DNA of 64,000 bases from a virus (IMGVR_UViG_3300042541_003876:1-64000), one strand, 5' to 3'; counted from the first letter of the stretch, positions 50,432 to 60,464 are shown. Notes: generated by a model from the sequence alone, not told the origin. Program-made: numbers and translations.

Positions 50432-53236
50432 TTATTGATTTAATAATTCTCTAAATTTTTTATTTTGTTCTTCTATTGTTAACCGATCATTCATTACTGT
50501 ATTAACTGTTTCTGATTGATTTTGTAAAAAAGAATTAATCTCAGTTTTCATATTTTGATTTTGCTGTGCTTGTTTTTCAATATTACTAAATAAATCACTT
50601 CCAATGTTATTTTCAGTTTTAGGCATTAAATCATAATTAGGTAAAGATAATTCAGGAAATTTTATTTCAGTATTTGGAATTGGAGAAGATGGATTAAATT
50701 TTACTTCAGCAATTTTAGCTTTTGGTAATGGCGCCATTTCTTCTGTAGACACAGGAAACATTTTATCAGGTGACTTTTGCTCTTGATTTAATATTTCCGG
50801 AGCTTTAACATTATTTTCTGATTGCTGAAATAATGAAGCCCAATTTCCAGATTTTTTTGCTTCATTATATTTACCTAAATCAGCCTGATTACCAACATCA
50901 TTTTTAGCTAAAAAATCTAATAAACCTTTTGATTCATTACCATAACCTTTTTGCATAGCAATACGATTAAATTCGATTTGTTTTTCTGGAGAAAGATTTC
51001 CATATTTTTCACCCATTTCTTTATTTTGGGTATAACGAACTAAATTTTCTTTATCAATTTTATCTTTGTATGATTTAGTTCCGGGAACAGTTCCTGAACC
51101 ATCATCTTTTTTATTAGGATCAAAATCAAACATTTGTTGCATCATGTAAGATTTATAAGCATGATTTGCAGAACCTGGTTTGTTTTGTTCGTAATAATTG
51201 ATATTATCCATTAAAGATTTCCATCCCGCCGACATTAATTCACCACCAGCTTGTTTATTTAACATTGCATTTTGATATTGTCTATCACTATTAGCAATAT
51301 CTTTATTTGCATCAAATTCTGAGACATATTTCATTGCTTCACCATACTTGTAAAAACTTTCGTTTTTGGCATTAGCATCTGCTAAAGCAATTTCAAGTAA
51401 TCCTCTTTGTTTTTGATAATCCAATCTTCCAAGATTCCCTAAGACTAAATTTCTATTACCGCCAGAAGCGTGAACAATTTGTTCTACGCCAGAAGAGTAA
51501 GATTCAGAAAGCATTCTTTTTGCATAAGCTTCATCTTCGGGACGAAGTCCTATTTCTGACAATCTTTGTAATTCTCCAGCATAAGACATATAAGCAGCAG
51601 AAACCTGTTCATTTCTTTGTGGAAGTTCATTGTCTGCCATATCCATTCCTGTCATAATACCAAACATAGAACTTGCTATTTCAGCATAAGGAACGCTTTG
51701 TTTATAAGCGCTTGGATCATAATTATATTGCGTAGGCATTTCAGAATTAGCAAAAGTTTCCATCATTTTACCGATACCCGCATTGCTTTCTTGCTGTTGT
51801 GATAATCTATCAAACTCTTCTTTTTCAGCAGCAGTCCATTTTGATTTATCTTTTTGGCCGAGCTCAGCAAGTCTTTTGTTTTCGGCGGAACCATCAGACA
51901 AAGCATTATATGATAAATTTGGATTGTAATTATTTTCTGTGTAATTAGAAGCTGAACTGTCAATGTATGGATCAGCTGTAGCAGCAGCATCATTTGCAAC
52001 TTCTGTTACTGTAGAATCATCAATTTCCCAATTTTGTCCAGGAACAATATAATTTAGTTTTTTATAATTTGAATTTTTTGGATCGTATTTAAATTCCTTA
52101 GGATTATAACTATTTGAAATTTTTAATCCCATTATTCCATTTCCTTGATTTCCTTGAGAAAAATCTGGAATATAAACTTGTGATGGAGAAAAAGTTTGTT
52201 TAGTTTTATCACTTCCTTCGGAATTTTCAAAAGCCAAATCTTTTCCTCTTGAATTATCTTTACTATTAATTAATTGTACATTTTGTCCATGATCTTTTAA
52301 TTTTGATTGAAGTTTTGTTAATAAATTAATAGTTGAAACAGAAGTTTTGTCATCTATTTTTTTACCTAAAACAACCTCTAAATCTTTTTTTTGATCGGCA
52401 TTTAAACTTAAAGTTGGAACATTTGATTCTTTTGAGATATAATTTTTACCGTTTTTATCGATATAATTTAAACTATAAGAACGTCCTCCAGTTTTATCAA
52501 TTTTAGTTCCTAATAAATTACTTAAATTATTCGCCACCCTAAAAGTAGCTTCTGCATCAGTTTTATTATCACGCCACTTGTTTTTGTTAATCTGCATAAT
52601 GAGATTATTGAAAGGACCTGTAGCTTCGCCATTTGCATCTGAACCAATAAAACCCTTATCAGTGTATTTTTTAACCAATTTGTTTTCTTGCTTATCTCTG
52701 TCAGAACCAGTATAATTTTTTCTTACGGTAGCAAGCTCATTATTGTAATTTCTCCATTCGTTTAAAAGTTCTTCATTCATTGGTTTAGAATTAGAGGATT
52801 GATTGTTAGGAATTTTTTTAGAGTATTGTCCTGCATGATTTAAACGACGAACACTTGATGGTGATGTGTGAGAATCAAATCCCGCATATCTTTCATATTT
52901 GCCAAAAGCAAGAGTAGAATCTTTTACAGTTTTAGCATTTTTCAAAGAATTATAAGCGTCTTTTTCATGATTTTTTAATTCATAATCAATAAACTCTAAT
53001 TGCATTGCTACTGGAGCACCTTCTAAACTTCTACCAAATTTTTTTGAAAATTTAGCTTGTCTATCAGGATGCCATTGTGCTAAACCGACAGCTTTTCCAG
53101 AATCACCTTTTACTTTTCCAGAAACTACATTAGGATTAAAGCCTCCAGTTTCTTCTCTAAGATTAGCTATAATACCAATTACTTGGTGATGAGTATAACC
53201 TTTATTTTTGAAGAAATTATATATTTCTTTTTCCAT
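50432..53236 (-). CDS. Internal virion protein with N-terminal tail-lysozyme domain
   Basis: 934 residues. Residues 1-140 carry the phage tail-lysozyme pattern: GIIANLREETGGFNPNVVSG (catalytic Glu near 29) and GKAVGLAQWHPDRQAKF, then YDSHTSPSSVRRLNHAGQY. This muramidase-type domain cuts peptidoglycan as the phage DNA enters. The rest is long, polar and Gln/Asn-rich. It overlaps the 211-residue gene by one base. Confidence 0.8.
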   Translation of the reverse strand: MEKEIYNFFKNKGYTHHQVIGIIANLREETGGFNPNVVSGKVKGDSGKAVGLAQWHPDRQAKFSKKFGRSLEGAPVAMQLEFIDYELKNHEKDAYNSLKNAKTVKDSTLAFGKYERYAGFDSHTSPSSVRRLNHAGQYSKKIPNNQSSNSKPMNEELLNEWRNYNNELATVRKNYTGSDRDKQENKLVKKYTDKGFIGSDANGEATGPFNNLIMQINKNKWRDNKTDAEATFRVANNLSNLLGTKIDKTGGRSYSLNYIDKNGKNYISKESNVPTLSLNADQKKDLEVVLGKKIDDKTSVSTINLLTKLQSKLKDHGQNVQLINSKDNSRGKDLAFENSEGSDKTKQTFSPSQVYIPDFSQGNQGNGIMGLKISNSYNPKEFKYDPKNSNYKKLNYIVPGQNWEIDDSTVTEVANDAAATADPYIDSSASNYTENNYNPNLSYNALSDGSAENKRLAELGQKDKSKWTAAEKEEFDRLSQQQESNAGIGKMMETFANSEMPTQYNYDPSAYKQSVPYAEIASSMFGIMTGMDMADNELPQRNEQVSAAYMSYAGELQRLSEIGLRPEDEAYAKRMLSESYSSGVEQIVHASGGNRNLVLGNLGRLDYQKQRGLLEIALADANAKNESFYKYGEAMKYVSEFDANKDIANSDRQYQNAMLNKQAGGELMSAGWKSLMDNINYYEQNKPGSANHAYKSYMMQQMFDFDPNKKDDGSGTVPGTKSYKDKIDKENLVRYTQNKEMGEKYGNLSPEKQIEFNRIAMQKGYGNESKGLLDFLAKNDVGNQADLGKYNEAKKSGNWASLFQQSENNVKAPEILNQEQKSPDKMFPVSTEEMAPLPKAKIAEVKFNPSSPIPNTEIKFPELSLPNYDLMPKTENNIGSDLFSNIEKQAQQNQNMKTEINSFLQNQSETVNTVMNDRLTIEEQNKKFRELLNQ

Positions 53237-53871
53237 TAGTAATCTAAATTAATGTAGTTTAACTGATTTTTACGAAGAGCAGTCAAAGCCTTAATTCTTT
53301 TTTCATCTTCCTGTATAGAACCGTCAAGTTCGCGTTTGGTAAACATTGCTTCATTTTTCAAATCAGTTTGTTTTCTTGTTTCAGTATTTCGTTTGGTGAT
53401 ATCACCAAACGCATCAACTACTCCGGCAATTGTTCCTACTCCCGCACCAATTGCAGCGCCTACAGGACCACCAACCTGCATTCCTAAAGCACCGCCTTTT
53501 AATCCCCAAGTTCCTGCCTGAGCCCATCCTTCTTTTTCACTACCGGAAGTTGTAGAAAATCCTTTACCGATTTCTAAAGCGAGTCCAGCGCCTTTAATTG
53601 CAGTTTCACTTGTCAAACCATCACCCTTAAAACCTTCTTTTCCTGAGTCTAAATTTTCCAGCATTTTAGAATCTTCGTCATTTCTTCCGCGTTGAACAGT
53701 TTTTGGCGCAGAATTACCAATCTCGTAATTATCAATAGAATATCCGTCACCAATTAAACCACCGGATTCGTTCATTTTTTGAGTAAGATTATCTCTGTTT
53801 TTATAAAGTTCATTGAAGTTTTTATAGCTGGTTTTAGCGGATTCTAAATCCTGTGTAAATTCGTACGTCAT
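53236..53871 (-). CDS. Glycine-zipper virion protein
   Basis: 211 residues. Residues 110-160 (GGALGMQVGGPVGAAIGAGVGTIAGVV) have regularly spaced Gly, a glycine-zipper membrane segment as seen in T7 gp14-like ejection proteins. The C-terminal part is helical and basic. Position next to the lysozyme protein supports an ejection-apparatus role. Confidence 0.62.
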   Translation of the reverse strand: MTYEFTQDLESAKTSYKNFNELYKNRDNLTQKMNESGGLIGDGYSIDNYEIGNSAPKTVQRGRNDEDSKMLENLDSGKEGFKGDGLTSETAIKGAGLALEIGKGFSTTSGSEKEGWAQAGTWGLKGGALGMQVGGPVGAAIGAGVGTIAGVVDAFGDITKRNTETRKQTDLKNEAMFTKRELDGSIQEDEKRIKALTALRKNQLNYINLDY

Positions 53872-53882
53872 GATTTTTGATT

Positions 53883-56800
53883 TTAAAGATTTGAATGTCT
53901 GACAAAATTAAGGAAAGAAAAGATGTTTATATTTTTGTTGTTCTTAGACTCTACTTCAATTTCCAATGAAGCCCATTCTCCACGCAAATCCGCGTAATCC
54001 ATTCTGTTTTTTAAAGGAACATTATGAACGCCTTCATGAATCTGGTACCGGTGATGCTCTCCAAGAATTACTCTTTGTTGTCCTAAACTCGTTTTAGCAA
54101 TGATTTTTTTAATCGGATAATCAATATTTATTGTAGCAGCCCACGCTTTGAAAACTTTTACTGTTTGAGGATTATCATTCATGGTAATTTCAATTTTCAA
54201 AGTTTTTTGTTCACCAAAAATATTCATGTTAATTCCTTTATTGAATTCGTGGATTCTCATTTTATCAGTAATAATTTTTGGAGCAAATACTGAATTTTTC
54301 CACATAATAAAAATATTGGAATCAATCTGCATCCATCCATTAAATACATCAAATAATTCATTAAAAGAAAGCATAAAACTGTTTCCTGATTTAGTAGTCA
54401 TTCGGATATTTGTTTCTTTGTATTCATCATCATAATAACCTTCTGTGTCTACAATAGGATCATTTTCAAAAATCTCTCTAAATTTTAATTGCAATGATTT
54501 CTGTGTAAGCTTGGGAATAGTATTTTTAACCCACTCAAATCGCTTTTCATCGATGAATGTAAATCCACCTAATTTCTGATCATTAGATATTGCTTCGACA
54601 ATTGCTCTACGGATTGAAGTACCAAAATCAGAAACCGGCGTATGTCCTGATATCTGGTTTCCGGTTCCCTGCTTCATGGAAATTTCTCCGTTAGTTGTAG
54701 GAATTGCAACGTTTTCATTAATTATTAACTCCGATGTTTGATTTTCTTGAATAACGAAAATTTTATCAAGAAATTTAGAAAGATTATAAGCTACACCTTT
54801 ATTTTTTTCAACTTCATAAAAATTGTTTGTTCGAAATGATGACCAACTATCAATATAATCTCCATTTAATTTTGGGTCTGATACAGCTAAAATATTTGAA
54901 AGATTTGGATCATCTTTAAAATTGTAAGGTTTTGGAATGTAAGTTTTCAGATTATTTTTTTGTAAATAAGCTTCGTTAATAACACCGCGTTCCCGTGACG
55001 AAAAATTTATTTTATCTTTTCCGTCTTTATAAAATAAATCATCATGAGTCCATCTTGGTTCTATAGAAGTTTCAATTACTACAGCGTACAAAGCACCTCC
55101 TTTTCTTGTATATTCTTCTTCTTCATACTTTGGTCTACATGACGAATGATTTTCCATTTTTACTTGATAAACATCATTGTCGTTGAAGTAAGACTTCATT
55201 CTTAAAAATAAAGTACAATAAGTATCTCCAAAAACTTTTATTTTTTGAATATTATTGGAATAAATCAAAACAGGAATAGTTTCAGATAATGGTGCGTATA
55301 CATTTTTACTATATGATAATTCTGAACGTCCTCCATAAATAGAATCTTTATTGTTAATAATAATATTTACTAAAGCATGAGTATCATAGACAGGCATTAT
55401 TCCATAATAATCTAACTTAGGATCAATGTAACTATGAGCATCTAATTTAACTGGACTTTGATTAATAAAGCTATTAGTAAATAAATTTTCTTTTGTTTTA
55501 ATAAAAACAGTATCATTTCCTACAGCGTGATTTGCAGACATAAACAATTCATAATGCAAAGCTGTTCCTGCATTACTTGTATTATTGCATTTTTCATCTG
55601 CTCTAGTAGTATCTAAATAATACCACGCTGGTCTTCCAAGTGTCATTGCATTATTTGACATCTGCTGTTGCATTCCTAATGATGATGAGCTTTTAATTTC
55701 TCCAGCTGCAAACCTTTCTGATTTATCAATATTTAAAGAAGTAAAAATTTCATTAGATTGACTTTCTAAAAACATTGAAAAATGAGTCATTAAAGGTCTT
55801 TCATTTTCACTTCCTTCGATATTATCCATTTGAATTCTTCGGCTGAATGCAGGATAATTTTCTGGAATATATACAGAATATAAAGAATCCCGACGTTTAT
55901 CATGATTTAATCTTGCAACAGGTTTTACTTTTCCATTTTGAATTTTATCAGAACTTATTAAATTGAAAATAATATCTGGAGCATCAAAATAAAATAAATT
56001 TCTTGCAGTTACAACTCTTTTATATGGTTCTGATCTATCAGATTCATTAATATTATTATCTCCAGTCAAAAGTCCATGATAATCATAAGTTGGTCCACCA
56101 AAATAAGGAATATTCCATTTGTTATTTACAGGATCTGGAAGATTTACATATTCTGTATGATAAAAATTATTTGTTCTTTCTAATGGCGCCGAAATTCCTT
56201 GACAAAGAATACTTCTATTATCTTCTGTGCGTTCAACATAAACAATTTGATACATTGAGATTCTATCTTGAAGTTCACAAGATAATCGAACATCAATTTC
56301 CAAATAAATACCAATTGACTTTAATAATTCGCCTTCAGTAATACTATTTTTATAAGTTTCTGAAGTAATTACAGGGTTTCCGTTTTCATCAATATAACTG
56401 ATCTGTTCATTTAAATCCGGAATCTTAATGTCACCTAATGGAACTACAAATGGAGTACTGCCATCTTTTAACCAGACTTGTAATCCAAGTCGGTATATTT
56501 CACCTTTCATGAAATATCTTTTTTGATTTGGCTTTACTAAGTCTACCAAAGGTTTTGTAGTTAGAAATCCTCCCGTAGATTTTCTTGCTAAATCTGCTTG
56601 TTCAGTTTTAAAAGTAACGCGAATCCCATTACCTTGGTTAAACCCTAAACTTTGATAACCTCTTATTTTTGTTCCTGGAGAATTTAAGTTTTGAAATTTA
56701 ATTTCATCCTGATAATCTTCGATGATCTGAATAGTACTATACTTAAATTCTAAATTTGAAAAATCAAAATCAACCAATAGGTTTATTTTTGAAAACAGAA

Positions 56801-58466
56801 TTTTGTTTTGAATAAATTCAACTTTTACATTTAGAAATTTTGAAAGAAATTCCGGAGTGTTTTTTATACTATTTAGCCAGCTCCAAACTTCATCGATATA
56901 TTCTTCATAATTCATCTGAACTTTCTCTTCGATAAAAGTTTCCATAGATTCTCCCGAAGATTTATTAACAAGCGCAATGGTAAAGCTTTGGAAAACCTGA
57001 ATTGAATTGTATAGTTTTTTATCAGAATAAAACATTTTGTTTTGATTCAGCGGATCAATCCAAGCATATTCTGTCGGATCAGGATTCATATAAGATTCGT
57101 GACTTTCTCCGGTTTTTCTCCAGCCGTGTAATGCAAAGAAATGAGTAACATTATTAAAGTATGCCGGAATAGGCTCATTTCTCAATCCTGAAGCAATTAA
57201 TAAATTTTTCTTACTGGATATATCAGAACAGTATTTCCATGAGTTTTTTCGTACTAAAATATCACTCAAAGTTAAATCAGTGCTAAATTCACTTTCGTTT
57301 CCATAATGATTAAAATAAACAACTGGTGCAGCTGCTTTAATTCCCAATGTACGAATAGAAGTCGGTGAACCGTTTGCTTCATATTCAATAGCAATACATT
57401 CAATTTCTTTAAAATTTTTGTAGTTTAAAATATTACATTTTATTACAACATTTTTTGAAGTAGTTTCAGAGACATCACCGCCGGCAAAGCCTAAATCAGT
57501 ATCATTTTTTAAAATCTTAACATCATCTGAAATAGGAGAAAACTCACTTGTTTGTCCGTTTGCTGTAATCAATCGATAAACATACAATGATGTTCCGGCT
57601 TTAATTTGTCCGTTATTTTCTACACTGTCAATAAGTGGTCGTAACATCGGAACATTTTGAAACGTAGAAAATTCTAAAGCTTTTCTGTTTGCAAGATTAG
57701 AATCTTTGATATTGATTACTTTGAAGTAATTCACATAATCGGTAAAATAAACGCGTTTGTAAAAAGTATTTTCATTGACTCCAAGTGTTACTACTTTGGC
57801 ATTTAAAGGAAGATTTAAATTCCCAGACCATAATAATTTGTCTCTTATTTCTCCAGTATCTTTGTCAATAGTCAGTGACATAATAAAATCTACATAATCA
57901 ACATTGTTTTCTGGAATCTGATTTGTAATTATTTCACATAATTGATAGTTAGCATCATCGGTGAGAATTTCTTCAAAATAAAAACTCAAATCAATTTCTT
58001 CATTACTATTTTCTGTTTCGGAAAATGGAACATCAATGATTAAAGATTCATTCCCTTCCGTCGGAACAATTTCTTGTATAGTAATGGATTTTACAAAAAG
58101 ATCAAAATTGATTGTTTTTGAAAAATCGGAATAAGGAATATTAATATTTATGTAAGAAGCTCGTAATTGTTCTTTAGTGATAGTTTCGAAATCATCATCA
58201 ATTGGATCATCCGAAGTTCTATTAACTTTTCCAATTAAAATCAGTTCATCATCAAAAGCACAATATCCATTATAAACTACTACAGAAGGATTACTGTAAA
58301 CTTCTTTTGTTCCTTTTATAGAACTAAAAGCAATCGTTCCATTGTGAGAATGTAATCTACCGTTTACTCCGTTTTGATATGATTTTGATGACTCTGCATG
58401 TTGGTCGAAATCTGTCTTTAAACCGTCAATAAATACATTTAGAGACTCGTAATTGATGCTATTCAT
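53883..58466 (-). CDS. Large tail/muzzle-type structural protein
   Basis: 1527 residues. Starts NVFIDGLKTDFDQHAESSKSY and NGRLHSHNGTIAFSS with many beta-rich, Asn/Tyr/Ser-rich segments, and no enzymatic motif. Length and place (first of the large late genes, before the ejection proteins) match the muzzle/tail hub of crAss-like virions; from the sequence alone only 'tail structural' is safe. Preceded by a -7-like promoter 19 bp upstream of the start. Confidence 0.6.
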   Translation of the reverse strand: MNSINYESLNVFIDGLKTDFDQHAESSKSYQNGVNGRLHSHNGTIAFSSIKGTKEVYSNPSVVVYNGYCAFDDELILIGKVNRTSDDPIDDDFETITKEQLRASYININIPYSDFSKTINFDLFVKSITIQEIVPTEGNESLIIDVPFSETENSNEEIDLSFYFEEILTDDANYQLCEIITNQIPENNVDYVDFIMSLTIDKDTGEIRDKLLWSGNLNLPLNAKVVTLGVNENTFYKRVYFTDYVNYFKVINIKDSNLANRKALEFSTFQNVPMLRPLIDSVENNGQIKAGTSLYVYRLITANGQTSEFSPISDDVKILKNDTDLGFAGGDVSETTSKNVVIKCNILNYKNFKEIECIAIEYEANGSPTSIRTLGIKAAAPVVYFNHYGNESEFSTDLTLSDILVRKNSWKYCSDISSKKNLLIASGLRNEPIPAYFNNVTHFFALHGWRKTGESHESYMNPDPTEYAWIDPLNQNKMFYSDKKLYNSIQVFQSFTIALVNKSSGESMETFIEEKVQMNYEEYIDEVWSWLNSIKNTPEFLSKFLNVKVEFIQNKILFSKINLLVDFDFSNLEFKYSTIQIIEDYQDEIKFQNLNSPGTKIRGYQSLGFNQGNGIRVTFKTEQADLARKSTGGFLTTKPLVDLVKPNQKRYFMKGEIYRLGLQVWLKDGSTPFVVPLGDIKIPDLNEQISYIDENGNPVITSETYKNSITEGELLKSIGIYLEIDVRLSCELQDRISMYQIVYVERTEDNRSILCQGISAPLERTNNFYHTEYVNLPDPVNNKWNIPYFGGPTYDYHGLLTGDNNINESDRSEPYKRVVTARNLFYFDAPDIIFNLISSDKIQNGKVKPVARLNHDKRRDSLYSVYIPENYPAFSRRIQMDNIEGSENERPLMTHFSMFLESQSNEIFTSLNIDKSERFAAGEIKSSSSLGMQQQMSNNAMTLGRPAWYYLDTTRADEKCNNTSNAGTALHYELFMSANHAVGNDTVFIKTKENLFTNSFINQSPVKLDAHSYIDPKLDYYGIMPVYDTHALVNIIINNKDSIYGGRSELSYSKNVYAPLSETIPVLIYSNNIQKIKVFGDTYCTLFLRMKSYFNDNDVYQVKMENHSSCRPKYEEEEYTRKGGALYAVVIETSIEPRWTHDDLFYKDGKDKINFSSRERGVINEAYLQKNNLKTYIPKPYNFKDDPNLSNILAVSDPKLNGDYIDSWSSFRTNNFYEVEKNKGVAYNLSKFLDKIFVIQENQTSELIINENVAIPTTNGEISMKQGTGNQISGHTPVSDFGTSIRRAIVEAISNDQKLGGFTFIDEKRFEWVKNTIPKLTQKSLQLKFREIFENDPIVDTEGYYDDEYKETNIRMTTKSGNSFMLSFNELFDVFNGWMQIDSNIFIMWKNSVFAPKIITDKMRIHEFNKGINMNIFGEQKTLKIEITMNDNPQTVKVFKAWAATINIDYPIKKIIAKTSLGQQRVILGEHHRYQIHEGVHNVPLKNRMDYADLRGEWASLEIEVESKNNKNINIFSFLNFVRHSNL

Positions 58467-58484
58467 TGTAAGAATTATTTACAT

Positions 58485-58492
58485 CAAAAATA
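58485..58492 (-). promoter_or_regulatory. -7-like promoter box of the tail operon
   Basis: Minus strand TATTTTTG, matching TAnnTTTG, 18 bp before the ATG at 58466. No clear -33 sequence was identified. Confidence 0.55.
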
Positions 58493-58539
58493 CATATAAA
58501 AAAAAACTCCGAAGATTTCAGAGGTTTTACAATTTGGCA

Positions 58540-58655
58540 TTGACAACTCCCCCGTCTAAAGACCCAAGTGTAGGGGACTTTCTTGAAAAAATGGCGTAAA
58601 AGCTTTTCCTAGACTTTAATTAATAAAAAAAATGGTAACGATTCTCATTACCAAT
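58540..58655 (-). terminator. Structured intergenic region with terminator after the endolysin gene
   Basis: 58625-58655 has TGGTAA/TTACCA with an A-run that is a T-run on the minus strand: a terminator for the endolysin transcript. Next to it, 58547-58576 forms a C-run/G-run stem (CCCC...GGGG) around GTCTAAAGAC. This shape resembles the ends of IS200/IS605-type elements, but no transposase is present; no gene is seen in 58467-58688. Confidence 0.55.
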
Positions 58656-58688
58656 TAAATAAACATCTCATTTTTTTTTAATTAATAA

Positions 58689-59228
58689 TTATTTTAGAGC
58701 ATCATATTTTAATAAAATTAAAGCTATTTCTTTGTTAAGTTTTTCCGTGTATAATGTGTATTTATCCATGTCTAAAACAGAAGAAATAAAACAAATTTCC
58801 CACAAAACAGAAATTCCTGCTTTTAAATTTAAAATACCAATTCTTGGATGTTGAGAACTTGCTTCTGATTTTACACCTCTGTTTTTTATTCCTAAAATTG
58901 TAGAAGTTACTTTACATATTTCCGCAGACATTTTGTAAGACAATGAGTCTTTATTTGAAAAATCTGCTTTATTTACATAACATTCCGTTCCTGTAGCTGT
59001 AGGTGTTCCGGAATTAAAATGAATATCAAAAACTACTGAACCATTTCCTGGTTTAATTCTACTTTGATACTGACTATTATTTTCAAAATCTTTATCTTTT
59101 ATAACTTGATTTTGAAATAAATGAAATCCAATAAGCTCTCTTGATTGTTTTGTTAAATTTCTTTCAATGTATTTTCCAGAAACTGCTCCTGGATCTTTAT
59201 CGTGATGACCTGCTGATAAGTATATCAT
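58689..59228 (-). CDS. N-acetylmuramoyl-L-alanine amidase (endolysin)
   Basis: 179 residues. Amidase_3-type motifs: LSAGHHDKDPGAVSG (zinc ligand His), ERNLTKQSR, VVFDIHFNSGTPTATGTECYV (second His and Glu positions), GVKSE, and a conserved end VLWEICFISSVLDM (catalytic Glu). Releases phage by cutting peptidoglycan. No signal sequence, as expected of an endolysin that needs a holin. The operon includes the small membrane proteins that follow. Confidence 0.83.
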   Translation of the reverse strand: MIYLSAGHHDKDPGAVSGKYIERNLTKQSRELIGFHLFQNQVIKDKDFENNSQYQSRIKPGNGSVVFDIHFNSGTPTATGTECYVNKADFSNKDSLSYKMSAEICKVTSTILGIKNRGVKSEASSQHPRIGILNLKAGISVLWEICFISSVLDMDKYTLYTEKLNKEIALILLKYDALK

Positions 59229-59256
59229 TTTAATTTAGTTATTTAAGGTTTATTAA

Positions 59257-59324
59257 ATAAGCAATCTTGAAAAAAATTTAAACTCATGTCTGGATTATTA
59301 TTTAACGATTGCAAGATTGCTTAT
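59257..59324. repeat. Inverted repeat upstream of the endolysin gene
   Basis: 13-bp perfect arms ATAAGCAATCTTG (59257-59269) and CAAGATTGCTTAT (59312-59324) with a 42-bp loop, lying just beyond the start of the amidase gene on the minus strand and just after the stop of the neighbouring gene. May be an RNA structure for processing or a terminator with a long loop. Confidence 0.55.
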
Positions 59325-59326
59325 GA

Positions 59327-59584
59327 TTATTTAAAATTTTTAAGTTGTAAATCTTTTTGTTTAATTATATTTTTCAAACTATCAATTTTATATGCTTTAG
59401 AAATAATATTAATCCTCAAACTATCGTCAATTTTGCTTTCGTATTCAATCGAAAAATCAATTAATGAATCTAGTTCTTTCTCTTTCTTGTCAGTTTTATA
59501 TGGCTCTTTTGTTGGCTCTTTTAACGTTAAATTTACTGCTGTCGCAATTAAAACAACAAAAGCGCTATACATTATTGTTTTCAT
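59327..59584 (-). CDS. Membrane-anchored or secreted small protein (lysis region)
   Basis: 85 residues: N-terminal hydrophobic segment (MKTIMYSAFVVLIATAVNLTL) and then a charged helical part. No lipobox, so it is not a typical outer-membrane spanin. It overlaps the neighbouring 82-residue gene by 4 bp. Confidence 0.5.
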   Translation of the reverse strand: MKTIMYSAFVVLIATAVNLTLKEPTKEPYKTDKKEKELDSLIDFSIEYESKIDDSLRINIISKAYKIDSLKNIIKQKDLQLKNFK

Positions 59585-59829
59585 TTTATACTATCTTTTA
59601 AAGATTGTTTTTGAACAATTACAATTATTTTTTCGTGCAAAAGTTCAATTTTATTTTCTAAAACTTTTGAATGCTGCATACATTCTTTAAGGTTGTTTTG
59701 GTCTGTAATAGACTGCTTTTCCTCGCTTCTTCGCCAAAAACCAAATATTGTTATTAATGCGATAATTGTTGCAAAAGCGTAATATGTACTTTGATTTCTG
59801 CTAAAATCTTGGAAGCTTGGCATTTTCAT
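59581..59829 (-). CDS. Inner-membrane protein with coiled-coil tail (i-spanin-like?)
   Basis: 82 residues: transmembrane helix at about 16-32 (YYAFATIIALITIFGFW) then a helical, charged tail (LKECMQHSKVLENKIELLHEKIIVI). This resembles inner-membrane spanin or a holin accessory protein. The pairing with the 85-residue protein by overlap supports a shared lysis task; not proven. Confidence 0.45.
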   Translation of the reverse strand: MKMPSFQDFSRNQSTYYAFATIIALITIFGFWRRSEEKQSITDQNNLKECMQHSKVLENKIELLHEKIIVIVQKQSLKDSIK

Positions 59830-59874
59830 TTCTTTTTGTATTTTTTGATTATTAAAACTATCCAGACAATGCTC

Positions 59875-60222
59875 TCAAATAAAAGAATTAAAATATTCTC
59901 GTAAATTTCTTTTATAATGCTTTGCATATTCAATTATGATTATTGTTGGAATTAAAATAAAGTCTGAATAGCTATAATGTTTTTCTTCAAAAAAATATAG
60001 ACTTATAATATTGCTTAAAATTATTGACAAAAATATACTTTCTAATAAGCCAAATAAACCTACTTTATAAGCATTATATTTGATCGCCAAAATAATTATA
60101 ATTGAGTATATCGAAACCTTTAAATCCCAAAACTTAACTACATCATAAGGGTGTAAGAAATTACATATTTGAAAATTCAGGAAGTAAAGAGCAATAATTA
60201 TAAAACCTAATAATTTATTCAT
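59875..60222 (-). CDS. Multi-pass small membrane protein
   Basis: 115 residues with about four hydrophobic helices (LLGFIIIALYFLNF, IYSIIIILAIKY, LFGLLESIFLSIILSNIISLYF, FILIPTIIIIEYA). A holin is one plausible role from neighbourhood; no family recognised. Confidence 0.55.
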   Translation of the reverse strand: MNKLLGFIIIALYFLNFQICNFLHPYDVVKFWDLKVSIYSIIIILAIKYNAYKVGLFGLLESIFLSIILSNIISLYFFEEKHYSYSDFILIPTIIIIEYAKHYKRNLREYFNSFI

Positions 60223-60227
60223 TTTTT

Positions 60228-60464
60228 TTACTTTCTTGGCGGATAATTAGGGTTTTGCGGGTCTGTATTGTCAGATATTTCAGAATCTTCCATCGAAGAA
60301 GATTTAATAATTGTTGATGCAGAATCTTTTGAAAATAATCCAATAATAAAGCCTACTGCTCCTAAAAGATATACACTTTGTGTTTGGTCAATTTTATTTG
60401 TGTAAAGCAATCCTGCTACGGTTGCGGATAAAATACCGCCTAATGTTGTTTTCCAGTTCTTCAT
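60228..60464 (-). CDS. Holin-like protein with two membrane helices
   Basis: 78 residues. Two hydrophobic segments (TLGGILSATVAGLLYT and SVYLLGAVGFIIGLF) separated by NKIDQTQ, then a polar tail (SSSMEDSEISDNTD). This fits the class of small phage holins found next to tail-fibre and endolysin genes. Assignment is by shape. Confidence 0.55.
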   Translation of the reverse strand: MKNWKTTLGGILSATVAGLLYTNKIDQTQSVYLLGAVGFIIGLFSKDSASTIIKSSSMEDSEISDNTDPQNPNYPPRK

